Assembly: GCA_031769625.1 (NCBI GenBank)
Contig: JAUIMM010002585.1
Location: 20,356-84,355, forward strand
Source: Taudactylus pleione
Taxonomy: Eukaryota; Chordata; Amphibia; Anura; Myobatrachidae
Length of the DNA stretch: 64,000 nucleotides
Direction of reading: 5' to 3'
Shown: piece by piece, positions 49,088 to 60,700 of the stretch
How the letters are laid out: the number at the start of each line of letters is the position of its first letter
Position numbering within the stretch: position 1 is the first letter of the stretch
Translations under genes and position numbers: made by a program
Notes under the pieces: generated by a model
Databases searched by the model: none
What the model was told of the DNA's origin: nothing
What the model saw: the letters and a program-made list of their open reading frames with translations, nothing else

Positions 49088-52000
49088 ATCTGTGTTTGCT
49101 ACAAGAGGAGATAACACAAAGTATGCGCTTTTGTTATTTCCATTGCTTTCAATGCATTTTGGCCTAAAACGTGCATTTGCAGTTTTCTCTTAAACACAAC
49201 ATGAGAGAAAAACCATTTCACATCACATTTGTGGGTCTTGGTCTTCAACACATCCAGTGAAATTTTGAGCTGTCTGTGTTTGCTACAAGAGGAGATAACA
49301 CAAAGTATGCCCTTTTGTTGTTTCCATTGTTTTCAATGCATTTTGGCCTAAAACGTTCATTTGCTGTTTTCTCTTAAACGCAACATGGGAGTAAAACCAT
49401 TTCACATCACATTTGTGGGTCTTGGTCTTCAACAGATCTGGTGAAATTTTGAGCTGTCTGTGTTTGCTACAAGAGGAGATAACACAAAGTATGCGCTTTT
49501 GTTATTTCCATTGCTTTCAATGCATTTTGGCCTAAAACGTGCATTTGCAGTTTTCTCTTAAACACAACATGAGAGAAAAACCATTTCACATCACATTTGT
49601 GGGTCTTGGTCTTCAACACATCCAGTGAAATTTTGAGCTGTCTGTGTTTGCTACAAGAGGAGATAACACAAAGTATGCGCTTTTGTTGTTTCCATTGTTT
49701 CAATGCATTTTGGCCTAAAATGTTCATTTGCTGTTTTCTCTTAAACGCAACATGGGAGTAAAACCATTTCACATCACATTTGTGGGTCTTGGTCTTCAAC
49801 AGATCTGGTGAAATTTTGAGCTGTCTGTGTTTGCTACAAGAGGAGATAACACAAAGTATGCGCTTTTGTTATTTCCATTGCTTTCAATGCATTTTGGCCT
49901 AAAACGTCCATTTGCAGTTTTCTCTTAAACACAACATGAGAGAAAAACCATTTCACATCACATTTGTGGGTCTTGGTCTTCAACACATCCAGTGAAATTT
50001 TGAGCTGTCTGTGTTTGCTACAAGAGGAGATAACACAAAGTATGCGCTTTTGTTGTTTCCATTGTTTTCAATGCATATTGACCTAAAACGTTCATTTGCT
50101 GTTTTCTCTTAAACGCAACATGGGAGTAAAACCATTTCACATCACATTTGTGGGTCTTGGTCTTCAACAGATCTGGTGAAATTTTGAGCTGTCTGTGTTT
50201 GCTACAAGAGGAGATAACACAAAGTATGCGCTTTTGTTATTTCCATTGCTTTCAATGCATTTTGGCCTAAAACGTGCATTTGCAGTTTTCTCTTAAACAC
50301 AACATGAGAGAAAAACCATTTCACATCACATTTGTGGGTCTTGGTCTTCAACACATCCAGTGAAATTTTGAGCTGTCTGTGTTTGCTACAAGAGGAGATA
50401 ACACAAAGTATGCGCTTTTGTTGTTTCCATTGTTTTCAATGCATTTTGGCCTAAAACGTTCATTTGCTGTTTTCTCTTAAACGCAACATGGGAGTAAAAC
50501 CATTTCACATCACATTTGTGGGACTTGGTCTTCAACAGATCTGGTGAAATTTTGAGCTGTCTGTGTTTGCTACAAGAGGAGATAACACAAAGTATGCGCT
50601 TTTGTTATTTCCATTGCTTTCAATGCATTTTGGCCTAAAACGTGCATTTGCAGTTTTCTCTTAAACACAACATGAGAGAAAAACCATTTCACATCACATT
50701 TGTGGGTCTTGGTCTTCAACACATCCAGTGAAATTTTGAGCTGTCTGTGTTTGCTACAAGAGGAGATAACACAAAGTATGCGCTTTTGTTGTTTCCATTG
50801 TTTTCAATGCATATTGGCCTAAAACGTTCATTTGCTGTTTTCTCTTAAACGCAACATGGGAGTAAAACCATTTCACATCACATTTGTGGGTCTTGGTCTT
50901 CAACAGATCTGGTGAAATTTTGTGCTGTCTGTGTTTGCTACAAGAGGAGATAACACAAAGTATGCACTTTTGTTATTTCCATTGCTTTCAATGCATTTTG
51001 GCCTAAAACGTGCATTTGCAGTTTTCTCTTAAACACAACATGAGAGAAAAACCATTTCACATCACATTTGTGGGTCTTGGTCTTCAACACATCCAGTGAA
51101 ATTTTGAGCTGTCTGTGTTTGCTACAAGAGGAGATAACACAAAGTATGCGCTTTTGTTGTTTCCATTGTTTTCAATGCATTTTGGCCTAAAACGTTCATT
51201 TACTGTTTTCTCTTAAACGCAACATGGGAGTAAAACCATTTCACATCACATTTGTGGGACTTGGTCTTCAACAGATCTGGTGAAATTTTGAGCTGTCTGT
51301 GTTTGCTACAAGAGGAGATAACACAAAGTATGCGCTTTTGTTATTTCCATTGCTTTCAATGCATTTTGGCCTAAAACGTGCATTTGCAGTTTTCTCTTAA
51401 ACACAACATGAGAGAAAAACCATTTCACATCACATTTGTGGGTCTTGGTCTTCAACACATCCAGTGAAATTTTGAGCTGTCTGTGTTTGCTACAAGAGGA
51501 GATAACACAAAGTATGCGCTTTTGTTGTTTCCATTGTTTTCAATGCATTTTGGCCTAAAACGTTCATTTGCTGTTTTCTCTTAAACGCAACATGGGAGTA
51601 AAACCATTTCACATCACATTTGTGGGACTTGGTCTTCAACAGATCTGGTGAAATTTTGAGCTGTCTGTGTTTGCTACAAGAGGAGATAACACAAAGTATG
51701 CGCTTTTGTTATTTCCATTGCTTTCAATGCATTTTGGCCTAAAACGTGCATTTGCAGTTTTCTCTTAAACACAACATGAGAGAAAAACCATTTCACATCA
51801 CATTTGTGGGTCTTGGTCTTCAACACATCCAGTGAAATTTTGAGCTGTCTGTGTTTGCTACAAGAGGAGATAACACAAAGTATGCGCTTTTGTTGTTTCC
51901 ATTGTTTTCAATGCATATTGGCCTAAAACGTTCATTTGCTGTTTTCTCTTAAACGCAACATGGGAGTAAAACCATTTCACATCACATTTGTGGGTCTTGG

Positions 52001-52766
52001 TCTTCAACAGATCTGGTGAAATTTTGAGCTGTCTGTGTTTGCTACAAGAGGAGATAACACAAAGTATGCGCTTTTGTTATTTCCATTGCTTTCAATGCAT
52101 TTTGGCCTAAAACGTGCATTTGCAGTTTTCTCTTAAACACAACATGAGAGAAAAACCATTTCACATCACATTTGTGGGTCTTGGTCTTCAACACATCCAG
52201 TGAAATTTTGAGCTGTCTGTGTTTGCTACAAGAGGAGATAACACAAAGTATGCGCTTTTGTTGTTTCCATTGTTTTCAATGCATATTGGCCTAAAACGTT
52301 CATTTGCTGTTTTCTCTTAAACGCAACATGGGAGTAAAACCATTTCACATCACATTTGTGGGTCTTGGTCTTCAACAGATCTGGTGAAATTTTGAGCTGT
52401 CTGTGTTTGCTACAAGAGGAGATAACACAAAGTATGCACTTTTGTTATTTCCATTGCTTTCAATGCATTTTGGCCTAAAACGTGCATTTGCAGTTTTCTC
52501 TTAAACACAACATGAGAGAAAAACCATTTCACATCACATTTGTGGGTCTTGGTCTTCAACACATCCAGTGAAATTTTGAGCTGTCTGTGTTTGCTACAAG
52601 AGGAGATAACACAAAGTATGCGCTTTTGTTGTTTCCATTGTTTTCAATGCATTTTGGCCTAAAACGTTCATTTACTGTTTTCTCTTAAACGCAACATGGG
52701 AGTAAAACCATTTCACATCACATTTGTGGGACTTGGTCTTCAACAGATCTGGTGAAATTTTGAGCT
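49088..52766. repeat. Twenty-monomer repeat unit, copy 2 (3,679 bp)
   Basis: It follows copy 1 directly and repeats its marker order: ATGCCC (49,309), 183-bp B (49,564), GTGCTG (50,922) and GAGCTATCT (52,762). After it the sequence goes straight to a 183-bp B (52,875) without the B(ATGCCC)-A pair expected in a third copy, so two monomers are missing at the right junction. The next 183-bp B is therefore 18, not 20, monomers away. Confidence 0.88.
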
Positions 52767-53032
52767 ATCTGTGTTTGCTACAAGAGGAGATAACACAAAG
52801 TATGCGCTTTTGTTATTTCCATTGCTTTCAATGCATTTTGGCCTAAAACGTGCATTTGCAGTTTTCTCTTAAACACAACATGAGAGAAAAACCATTTCAC
52901 ATCACATTTGTGGGTCTTGGTCTTCAACACATCCAGTGAAATTTTGAGCTGTCTGTGTTTGCTACAAGAGGAGATAACACAAAGTATGCGCTTTTGTTGT
53001 TTCCATTGTTTCAATGCATTTTGGCCTAAAAT
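52767..53032. repeat. Junction between the 20-mer and 26-mer blocks
   Basis: This covers the rest of an A and most of the 183-bp B (52,875-53,057) linking the two amplified regions. A comparison at offset 4,697 first becomes continuous after base 53,032, where this copy has AAAATGTTC and the later one AAAACGTTC. Confidence 0.75.
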
Positions 53033-54712
53033 GTTCATTTGCTGTTTTCTCTTAAACGCAACATGGGAGTAAAACCATTTCACATCACATTTGTGGGTCT
53101 TGGTCTTCAACAGATCTGGTGAAATTTTGAGCTGTCTGTGTTTGCTACAAGAGGAGATAACACAAAGTATGCGCTTTTGTTATTTCCATTGCTTTCAATG
53201 CATTTTGGCCTAAAACGTCCATTTGCAGTTTTCTCTTAAACACAACATGAGAGAAAAACCATTTCACATCACATTTGTGGGTCTTGGTCTTCAACACATC
53301 CAGTGAAATTTTGAGCTGTCTGTGTTTGCTACAAGAGGAGATAACACAAAGTATGCGCTTTTGTTGTTTCCATTGTTTTCAATGCATATTGACCTAAAAC
53401 GTTCATTTGCTGTTTTCTCTTAAACGCAACATGGGAGTAAAACCATTTCACATCACATTTGTGGGTCTTGGTCTTCAACAGATCTGGTGAAATTTTGAGC
53501 TGTCTGTGTTTGCTACAAGAGGAGATAACACAAAGTATGCGCTTTTGTTATTTCCATTGCTTTCAATGCATTTTGGCCTAAAACGTGCATTTGCAGTTTT
53601 CTCTTAAACACAACATGAGAGAAAAACCATTTCACATCACATTTGTGGGTCTTGGTCTTCAACACATCCAGTGAAATTTTGAGCTGTCTGTGTTTGCTAC
53701 AAGAGGAGATAACACAAAGTATGCGCTTTTGTTGTTTCCATTGTTTTCAATGCATTTTGGCCTAAAACGTTCATTTGCTGTTTTCTCTTAAACGCAACAT
53801 GGGAGTAAAACCATTTCACATCACATTTGTGGGTCTTGGTCTTCAACAGATCTGGTGAAATTTTGAGCTGTCTGTGTTTGCTACAAGAGGAGATAACACA
53901 AAGTATGCGCTTTTGTTATTTCCATTGCTTTCAATGCATTTTGGCCTAAAACGTCCATTTGCAGTTTTCTCTTAAACACAACATGAGAGAAAAACCATTT
54001 CACATCACATTTGTGGGTCTTGGTCTTCAACACATCCAGTGAAATTTTGAGCTGTCTGTGTTTGCTACAAGAGGAGATAACACAAAGTATGCCCTTTTGT
54101 TGTTTCCATTGTTTTCAATGCATTTTGGCCTAAAACGTTCATTTGCTGTTTTCTCTTAAACGCAACATGGGAGTAAAACCATTTCACATCACATTTGTGG
54201 GTCTTGGTCTTCAACAGATCTGGTGAAATTTTGAGCTGTCTGTGTTTGCTACAAGAGGAGATAACACAAAGTATGCGCTTTTGTTATTTCCATTGCTTTC
54301 AATGCATTTTGGCCTAAAACGTGCATTTGCAGTTTTCTCTTAAACACAACATGAGAGAAAAACCATTTCACATCACATTTGTGGGTCTTGGTCTTCAACA
54401 CATCCAGTGAAATTTTGAGCTGTCTGTGTTTGCTACAAGAGGAGATAACACAAAGTATGCGCTTTTGTTGTTTCCATTGTTTCAATGCATTTTGGCCTAA
54501 AATGTTCATTTGCTGTTTTCTCTTAAACGCAACATGGGAGTAAAACCATTTCACATCACATTTGTGGGTCTTGGTCTTCAACAGATCTGGTGAAATTTTG
54601 AGCTGTCTGTGTTTGCTACAAGAGGAGATAACACAAAGTATGCGCTTTTGTTATTTCCATTGCTTTCAATGCATTTTGGCCTAAAACGTCCATTTGCAGT
54701 TTTCTCTTAAAC

Positions 54713-54813
54713 ACAACATGAGAGAAAAACCATTTCACATCACATTTGTGGGTCTTGGTCTTCAACACATCCAGTGAAATTTTGAGCTGTCTGTGTTTGC
54801 TACAAGAGGAAAC
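54713..54813 (+). repeat. Truncated B monomer (101 bp, 83 bp deleted)
   Basis: It follows B to position 98 (CTACAAGAGGA) and then joins directly to the AACGCAAC of the next monomer, removing positions 99-181. There is at most one or two bases of homology at the join. It is the left partner of an A(GGGACTTGG). It is reproduced exactly at 59,410-59,510, so the deletion predates the 4.7-kb duplication. Confidence 0.94.
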
Positions 54814-55733
54814 GCAACATGGGAGTAAAACCATTTCACATCACATTTGTGGGACTTGGTCTTCAACAGATCTGGTGAAATTTTGAGCTGTCTGTGTTTG
54901 CTACAAGAGGAGATAACACAAAGTATGCGCTTTTGTTATTTCCATTGCTTTCAATGCATTTTGGCCTAAAACGTGCATTTGCAGTTTTCTCTTAAACACA
55001 ACATGAGAGAAAAACCATTTCACATCACATTTGTGGGTCTTGGTCTTCAACACATCCAGTGAAATTTTGAGCTGTCTGTGTTTGCTACAAGAGGAGATAA
55101 CACAATGTATGCGCTTTTGTTGTTTCCATTGTTTTCAATGCATTTTGGCCTAAAACGTTCATTTGCTGTTTTCTCTTAAACGCAACATGGGAGTAAAACC
55201 ATTTCACATCACATTTGTGGGTCTTGGTCTTCAACAGATCTGGTGAAATTTTGAGCTGTCTGTGTTTGCTACAAGAGGAGATAACACAAAGTATGCGCTT
55301 TTGTTATTTCCATTGCTTTCAATGCATTTTGGCCTAAAACGTCCATTTGCAGTTTTCTCTTAAACACAACATGAGAGAAAAACCATTTCACATCACATTT
55401 GTGGTTCTTGGTCTTCAACACATCCAGTGAAATTTTGAGCTGTCTGTGTTTGCTGCAAGAGGAGATAACACAAAGTATGCGCTTTTGTTGTTTCCATTGT
55501 TTTCAATGCATTTTGGCCTAAAACGTTCATTTGCTGTTTTCTCTTAAACGCAACATGGGAGTAAAACCATTTCACATCACATTTGTGGGTCTTGGTCTTC
55601 AACAGATCTGGTGAAATTTTGAGCTGTCTGTGTTTGCTACAAGAGGAGATAACACAAAGTATGCGCTTTTGTTATTTCCATTGCTTTCAATGCATTTTGG
55701 CCTAAAACGTGCATTTGCTGTTTTCTTTTAAAC

Positions 55734-55916
55734 ACAACATGAGAGAAAAACCATTTCACATCACATTTGTGGGTCTTGGTCTTCAACACATCCAGTGAAA
55801 TTTTGAGCTGTCTGTGTTTGGTACAAGAGGAGATATCACAATGTATGCGCTTTTGTTGTTCCATTGCTTTCAATGCATTTTGGCCTAAAACATGCATTTG
55901 CTGTTTTCTCTTAAAC
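55734..55916 (+). repeat. Type C monomer
   Basis: It has TTTGGTACAAG, GATATCACAATG, GTTGTTCCATTG and ACATGCATTTGCTG and is 183 bp. The preceding monomer ends TTTTCTTTTAAAC in place of TTTTCTCTTAAAC, a change kept in the copies at 60.4 and 63.4 kb but absent at 19.3 kb. Confidence 0.92.
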
Positions 55917-56822
55917 GCAACATGGGAGAAAAACCATTTCACATCACATTTGTGGGTCTTGGTCTTCAACAGATCAGGTGAAATTTTGAGCTGTCTGTGT
56001 TTGCTACAAGAGGAGATAACACAAAGTATGCGCTTTTGTTGTTTCCATTGTTTTCAATGCATTTTGGCCTAAAATGTGCATTTGCTGTTTTCTCTTAAAC
56101 GCAATATGGGAGAAAAACCATTTCACATCACATTTGTGGGTCTTGGTCTTCAACAGATCTGGTGAAATTTTGAGCTGTCTGTGTTTGCTACAAGAGGAGA
56201 TAACACAAAGTATGCACTTTTGTTGTTTCCATTGTTTTCAATGCATTTTGGCCTAAAACGTTCATTTGCTGTTTTCTCTTAAACGCAACATGGGAGTAAA
56301 ACCATTTCACATCACATTTGTGGGTCTTGGTCTTCAACAGATCTTTTGAAATTTTGAGCTGTCTGTGTTTGCTACAAGAGGAGATAACACAAAGTATGCG
56401 CTTTTGTTATTTCCATTGCTTTCAATGCATTTTGGCCTAAAACGTCCTTTTGCAGTTTTCTCTTAAACACAACATGAGAGAAAAACCATTTCACATCACA
56501 TTTGTGGGTCTTGGTCTTCAACAAATCCAGTGAAATTTTGAGCTGTCTGTGTTTGCTACAAGAGGAGATAACACAAAGTATGCGCTTTTGTTGTTTCCAT
56601 TGTTTTCAATGCATATTGGCCTAAAACGTTCATTTGCTGTTTTCTCTTAAACGCAACATGGGAGTAAAACCATTTCACATCACATTTGTGGGTCTTGGTC
56701 TTCAACAGATCTGGTGAAATTTTGAGCTGTCTGTGTTTGCTACAAGAGGAGATAACACAAAGTATGTGCTTTTGTTATTTCCATTGCTTTCAATGCATTT
56801 TGGCCTAAAACGAGCATTTGCA
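55903..56822. repeat. Nested five-monomer repeat, full copy (920 bp)
   Basis: Five monomers: A(GATCAGGTG, AAATGTGCATTTGCTG), A(GCAATATGGG, ATGCAC), A(GATCTTTTG, CGTCCTTTTG), B(AACAAATCC, CATATTGGCC) and A(ATGTGC, CGAGCATTTGCAG). The first three repeat 920 bp later at 56,823-57,363, which makes a small tandem duplication inside the 26-mer. The same nesting is present at 60,600-62,060 in copy 2. Confidence 0.86.
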
Positions 56823-57363
56823 GTTTTCTCTTAAACGCAACATGGGAGAAAAACCATTTCACATCACATTTGTGGGTCTTGGTCTTCAACAGATCAGGTG
56901 AAATTTTGAGCTGTCTGTGTTTGCTACAAGAGGAGATAACACAAAGTATGCGCTTTTGTTGTTTCCATTGTTTTCAATGCATTTTGGCCTAAAATGTGCA
57001 TTTGCTGTTTTCTCTTAAACGCAATATGGGAGAAAAACCATTTCACATCACATTTGTGGGTCTTGGTCTTCAACAGATCTGGTGAAATTTTGAGCTGTCT
57101 GTGTTTGCTACAAGAGGAGATAACACAAAGTATGCACTTTTGTTGTTTCCATTGTTTTCAATGCATTTTGGCCTAAAACGTTCATTTGCTGTTTTCTCTT
57201 AAACGCAACATGGGAGTAAAACCATTTCACATCACATTTGTGGGTCTTGGTCTTCAACAGATCTTTTGAAATTTTGAGCTGTCTGTGTTTGCTACAAGAG
57301 GAGATAACACAAAGTATGCGCTTTTGTTATTTCCATTGCTTTCAATGCATTTTGGCCTAAAAC
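56823..57363. repeat. Nested five-monomer repeat, partial copy (541 bp)
   Basis: It matches 55,903-56,443 at offset 920 (GATCAGGTG at 55,971 and 56,891, GCAATATGGG, ATGCAC and GATCTTTTG). It stops matching where this copy has CGAGCATTTGCAG and the first has CGTCCTTTTGCAG. Confidence 0.86.
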
Positions 57364-57388
57364 GAGCATTTGCAGTTTTCTCTTAAAC

Positions 57389-57570
57389 GCAACATGGGAG
57401 AAAAACCATTTCACATCACATTTGTGGGTCTTGGTCTTCAACAGATCCAGTGAAATTTTGAACTGTGTGTTTGCTACAAGAGGAGATAACACAAAGTATG
57501 CGCTTTTGTTATTTCCATTGCTTTCAATGCATTTTTGCCTAAAACGTGCATTTGCAGTTTTCTCTTAAAA
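57389..57570 (+). repeat. 182-bp monomer with unusual centre
   Basis: The head is GCAACATGGGAGAAAAACC, the middle reads CAGATCCAGTG, a blend of A and B, followed by TTTTGAACTGTGTGTTTG, two bases shorter than TTTTGAGCTGTCTGTGTTTG. It also has CATTTTTGCC and ends AAAAACAAC. It is reproduced at 62,086-62,267. Confidence 0.9.
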
Positions 57571-57729
57571 ACAACATGAGAGAAAAACCATTTCACATCA
57601 CGTTTGTGGGTCTTGGTCTTCAACACATCCAGTGAAATTTTGAGCTGTCTGTGTTTGCTACAAGAGGAGATAACACAAAGTATGCGCTTTTGTTGTTTCC
57701 ATTGTTTTCAATGCATTTTGGCCTAAAAC

Positions 57730-60700
57730 GTTCATTTGCTGTTTTCTCTTAAACGCAACATGGGAGTAAAACCATTTCACATCACATTTGTGGGTCTTGG
57801 TCTTCAACAGATCTGGTGAAATTTTGAGCTGTCTGTGTTTGCTACAAGAGGAGATAACACAAAGTATGCGCTTTTGTTATTTCCATTGCTTTCAATGCAT
57901 TTTGGCCTAAAACGTCCATTTGCAGTTTTCTCTTAAACACAACATGAGAGAAAAACCATTTCACATCACATTTGTGGGTCTTGGTCTTCAACACATCCAG
58001 TGAAATTTTGAGCTGTCTGTGTTTGCTACAAGAGGAGATAACACAAAGTATGCGCTTTTGTTGTTTCCATTGTTTTCAATGCATATTGACCTAAAACGTT
58101 CATTTGCTGTTTTCTCTTAAACGCAACATGGGAGTAAAACCATTTCACATCACATTTGTGGGTCTTGGTCTTCAACAGATCTGGTGAAATTTTGAGCTGT
58201 CTGTGTTTGCTACAAGAGGAGATAACACAAAGTATGCGCTTTTGTTATTTCCATTGCTTTCAATGCATTTTGGCCTAAAACGTGCATTTGCAGTTTTCTC
58301 TTAAACACAACATGAGAGAAAAACCATTTCACATCACATTTGTGGGTCTTGGTCTTCAACACATCCAGTGAAATTTTGAGCTGTCTGTGTTTGCTACAAG
58401 AGGAGATAACACAAAGTATGCGCTTTTGTTGTTTCCATTGTTTTCAATGCATTTTGGCCTAAAACGTTCATTTGCTGTTTTCTCTTAAACGCAACATGGG
58501 AGTAAAACCATTTCACATCACATTTGTGGGTCTTGGTCTTCAACAGATCTGGTGAAATTTTGAGCTGTCTGTGTTTGCTACAAGAGGAGATAACACAAAG
58601 TATGCGCTTTTGTTATTTCCATTGCTTTCAATGCATTTTGGCCTAAAACGTCCATTTGCAGTTTTCTCTTAAACACAACATGAGAGAAAAACCATTTCAC
58701 ATCACATTTGTGGGTCTTGGTCTTCAACACATCCAGTGAAATTTTGAGCTGTCTGTGTTTGCTACAAGAGGAGATAACACAAAGTATGCCCTTTTGTTGT
58801 TTCCATTGTTTTCAATGCATTTTGGCCTAAAACGTTCATTTGCTGTTTTCTCTTAAACGCAACATGGGAGTAAAACCATTTCACATCACATTTGTGGGTC
58901 TTGGTCTTCAACAGATCTGGTGAAATTTTGAGCTGTCTGTGTTTGCTACAAGAGGAGATAACACAAAGTATGCGCTTTTGTTATTTCCATTGCTTTCAAT
59001 GCATTTTGGCCTAAAACGTGCATTTGCAGTTTTCTCTTAAACACAACATGAGAGAAAAACCATTTCACATCACATTTGTGGGTCTTGGTCTTCAACACAT
59101 CCAGTGAAATTTTGAGCTGTCTGTGTTTGCTACAAGAGGAGATAACACAAAGTATGCGCTTTTGTTGTTTCCATTGTTTCAATGCATTTTGGCCTAAAAT
59201 GTTCATTTGCTGTTTTCTCTTAAACGCAACATGGGAGTAAAACCATTTCACATCACATTTGTGGGTCTTGGTCTTCAACAGATCTGGTGAAATTTTGAGC
59301 TGTCTGTGTTTGCTACAAGAGGAGATAACACAAAGTATGCGCTTTTGTTATTTCCATTGCTTTCAATGCATTTTGGCCTAAAACGTCCATTTGCAGTTTT
59401 CTCTTAAACACAACATGAGAGAAAAACCATTTCACATCACATTTGTGGGTCTTGGTCTTCAACACATCCAGTGAAATTTTGAGCTGTCTGTGTTTGCTAC
59501 AAGAGGAAACGCAACATGGGAGTAAAACCATTTCACATCACATTTGTGGGACTTGGTCTTCAACAGATCTGGTGAAATTTTGAGCTGTCTGTGTTTGCTA
59601 CAAGAGGAGATAACACAAAGTATGCGCTTTTGTTATTTCCATTGCTTTCAATGCATTTTGGCCTAAAACGTGCATTTGCAGTTTTCTCTTAAACACAACA
59701 TGAGAGAAAAACCATTTCACATCACATTTGTGGGTCTTGGTCTTCAACACATCCAGTGAAATTTTGAGCTGTCTGTGTTTGCTACAAGAGGAGATAACAC
59801 AATGTATGCGCTTTTGTTGTTTCCATTGTTTTCAATGCATTTTGGCCTAAAACGTTCATTTGCTGTTTTCTCTTAAACGCAACATGGGAGTAAAACCATT
59901 TCACATCACATTTGTGGGTCTTGGTCTTCAACAGATCTGGTGAAATTTTGAGCTGTCTGTGTTTGCTACAAGAGGAGATAACACAAAGTATGCGCTTTTG
60001 TTATTTCCATTGCTTTCAATGCATTTTGGCCTAAAACGTCCATTTGCAGTTTTCTCTTAAACACAACATGAGAGAAAAACCATTTCACATCACATTTGTG
60101 GTTCTTGGTCTTCAACACATCCAGTGAAATTTTGAGCTGTCTGTGTTTGCTGCAAGAGGAGATAACACAAAGTATGCGCTTTTGTTGTTTCCATTGTTTT
60201 CAATGCATTTTGGCCTAAAACGTTCATTTGCTGTTTTCTCTTAAACGCAACATGGGAGTAAAACCATTTCACATCACATTTGTGGGTCTTGGTCTTCAAC
60301 AGATCTGGTGAAATTTTGAGCTGTCTGTGTTTGCTACAAGAGGAGATAACACAAAGTATGCGCTTTTGTTATTTCCATTGCTTTCAATGCATTTTGGCCT
60401 AAAACGTGCATTTGCTGTTTTCTTTTAAACACAACATGAGAGAAAAACCATTTCACATCACATTTGTGGGTCTTGGTCTTCAACACATCCAGTGAAATTT
60501 TGAGCTGTCTGTGTTTGGTACAAGAGGAGATATCACAATGTATGCGCTTTTGTTGTTCCATTGCTTTCAATGCATTTTGGCCTAAAACATGCATTTGCTG
60601 TTTTCTCTTAAACGCAACATGGGAGAAAAACCATTTCACATCACATTTGTGGGTCTTGGTCTTCAACAGATCAGGTGAAATTTTGAGCTGTCTGTGTTTG

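Larger units (their letters stand above)
53033..57729. repeat. Twenty-six-monomer repeat unit, copy 1 (4,697 bp)
   Basis: The unit length equals 26 x 184 - 87, fully explained by four features: a monomer missing 83 bp (54,713-54,813), a 183-bp B (54,346), a C monomer (55,734) and a 182-bp monomer (57,389). Order: regular A/B dimers, the truncated B, dimers, the TTGCTGCAAG B, C, modified A monomers with GATCAGGTG or GCAATATGGG, A with GATCTTTTG, and the CACGTTTGTGG B. Every marker I checked is repeated 4,697 bp downstream and I noticed no difference. A full alignment was not possible by eye. Confidence 0.92.

Noticed and set aside
55393..55602. 69- and 72-codon minus-strand frames near 54,616, 55,393, 59,313, 60,090 and 63,031
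   Set aside because: They overlap the truncated or variant monomers and repeat with the 26-mer, so they are shadows of the satellite.
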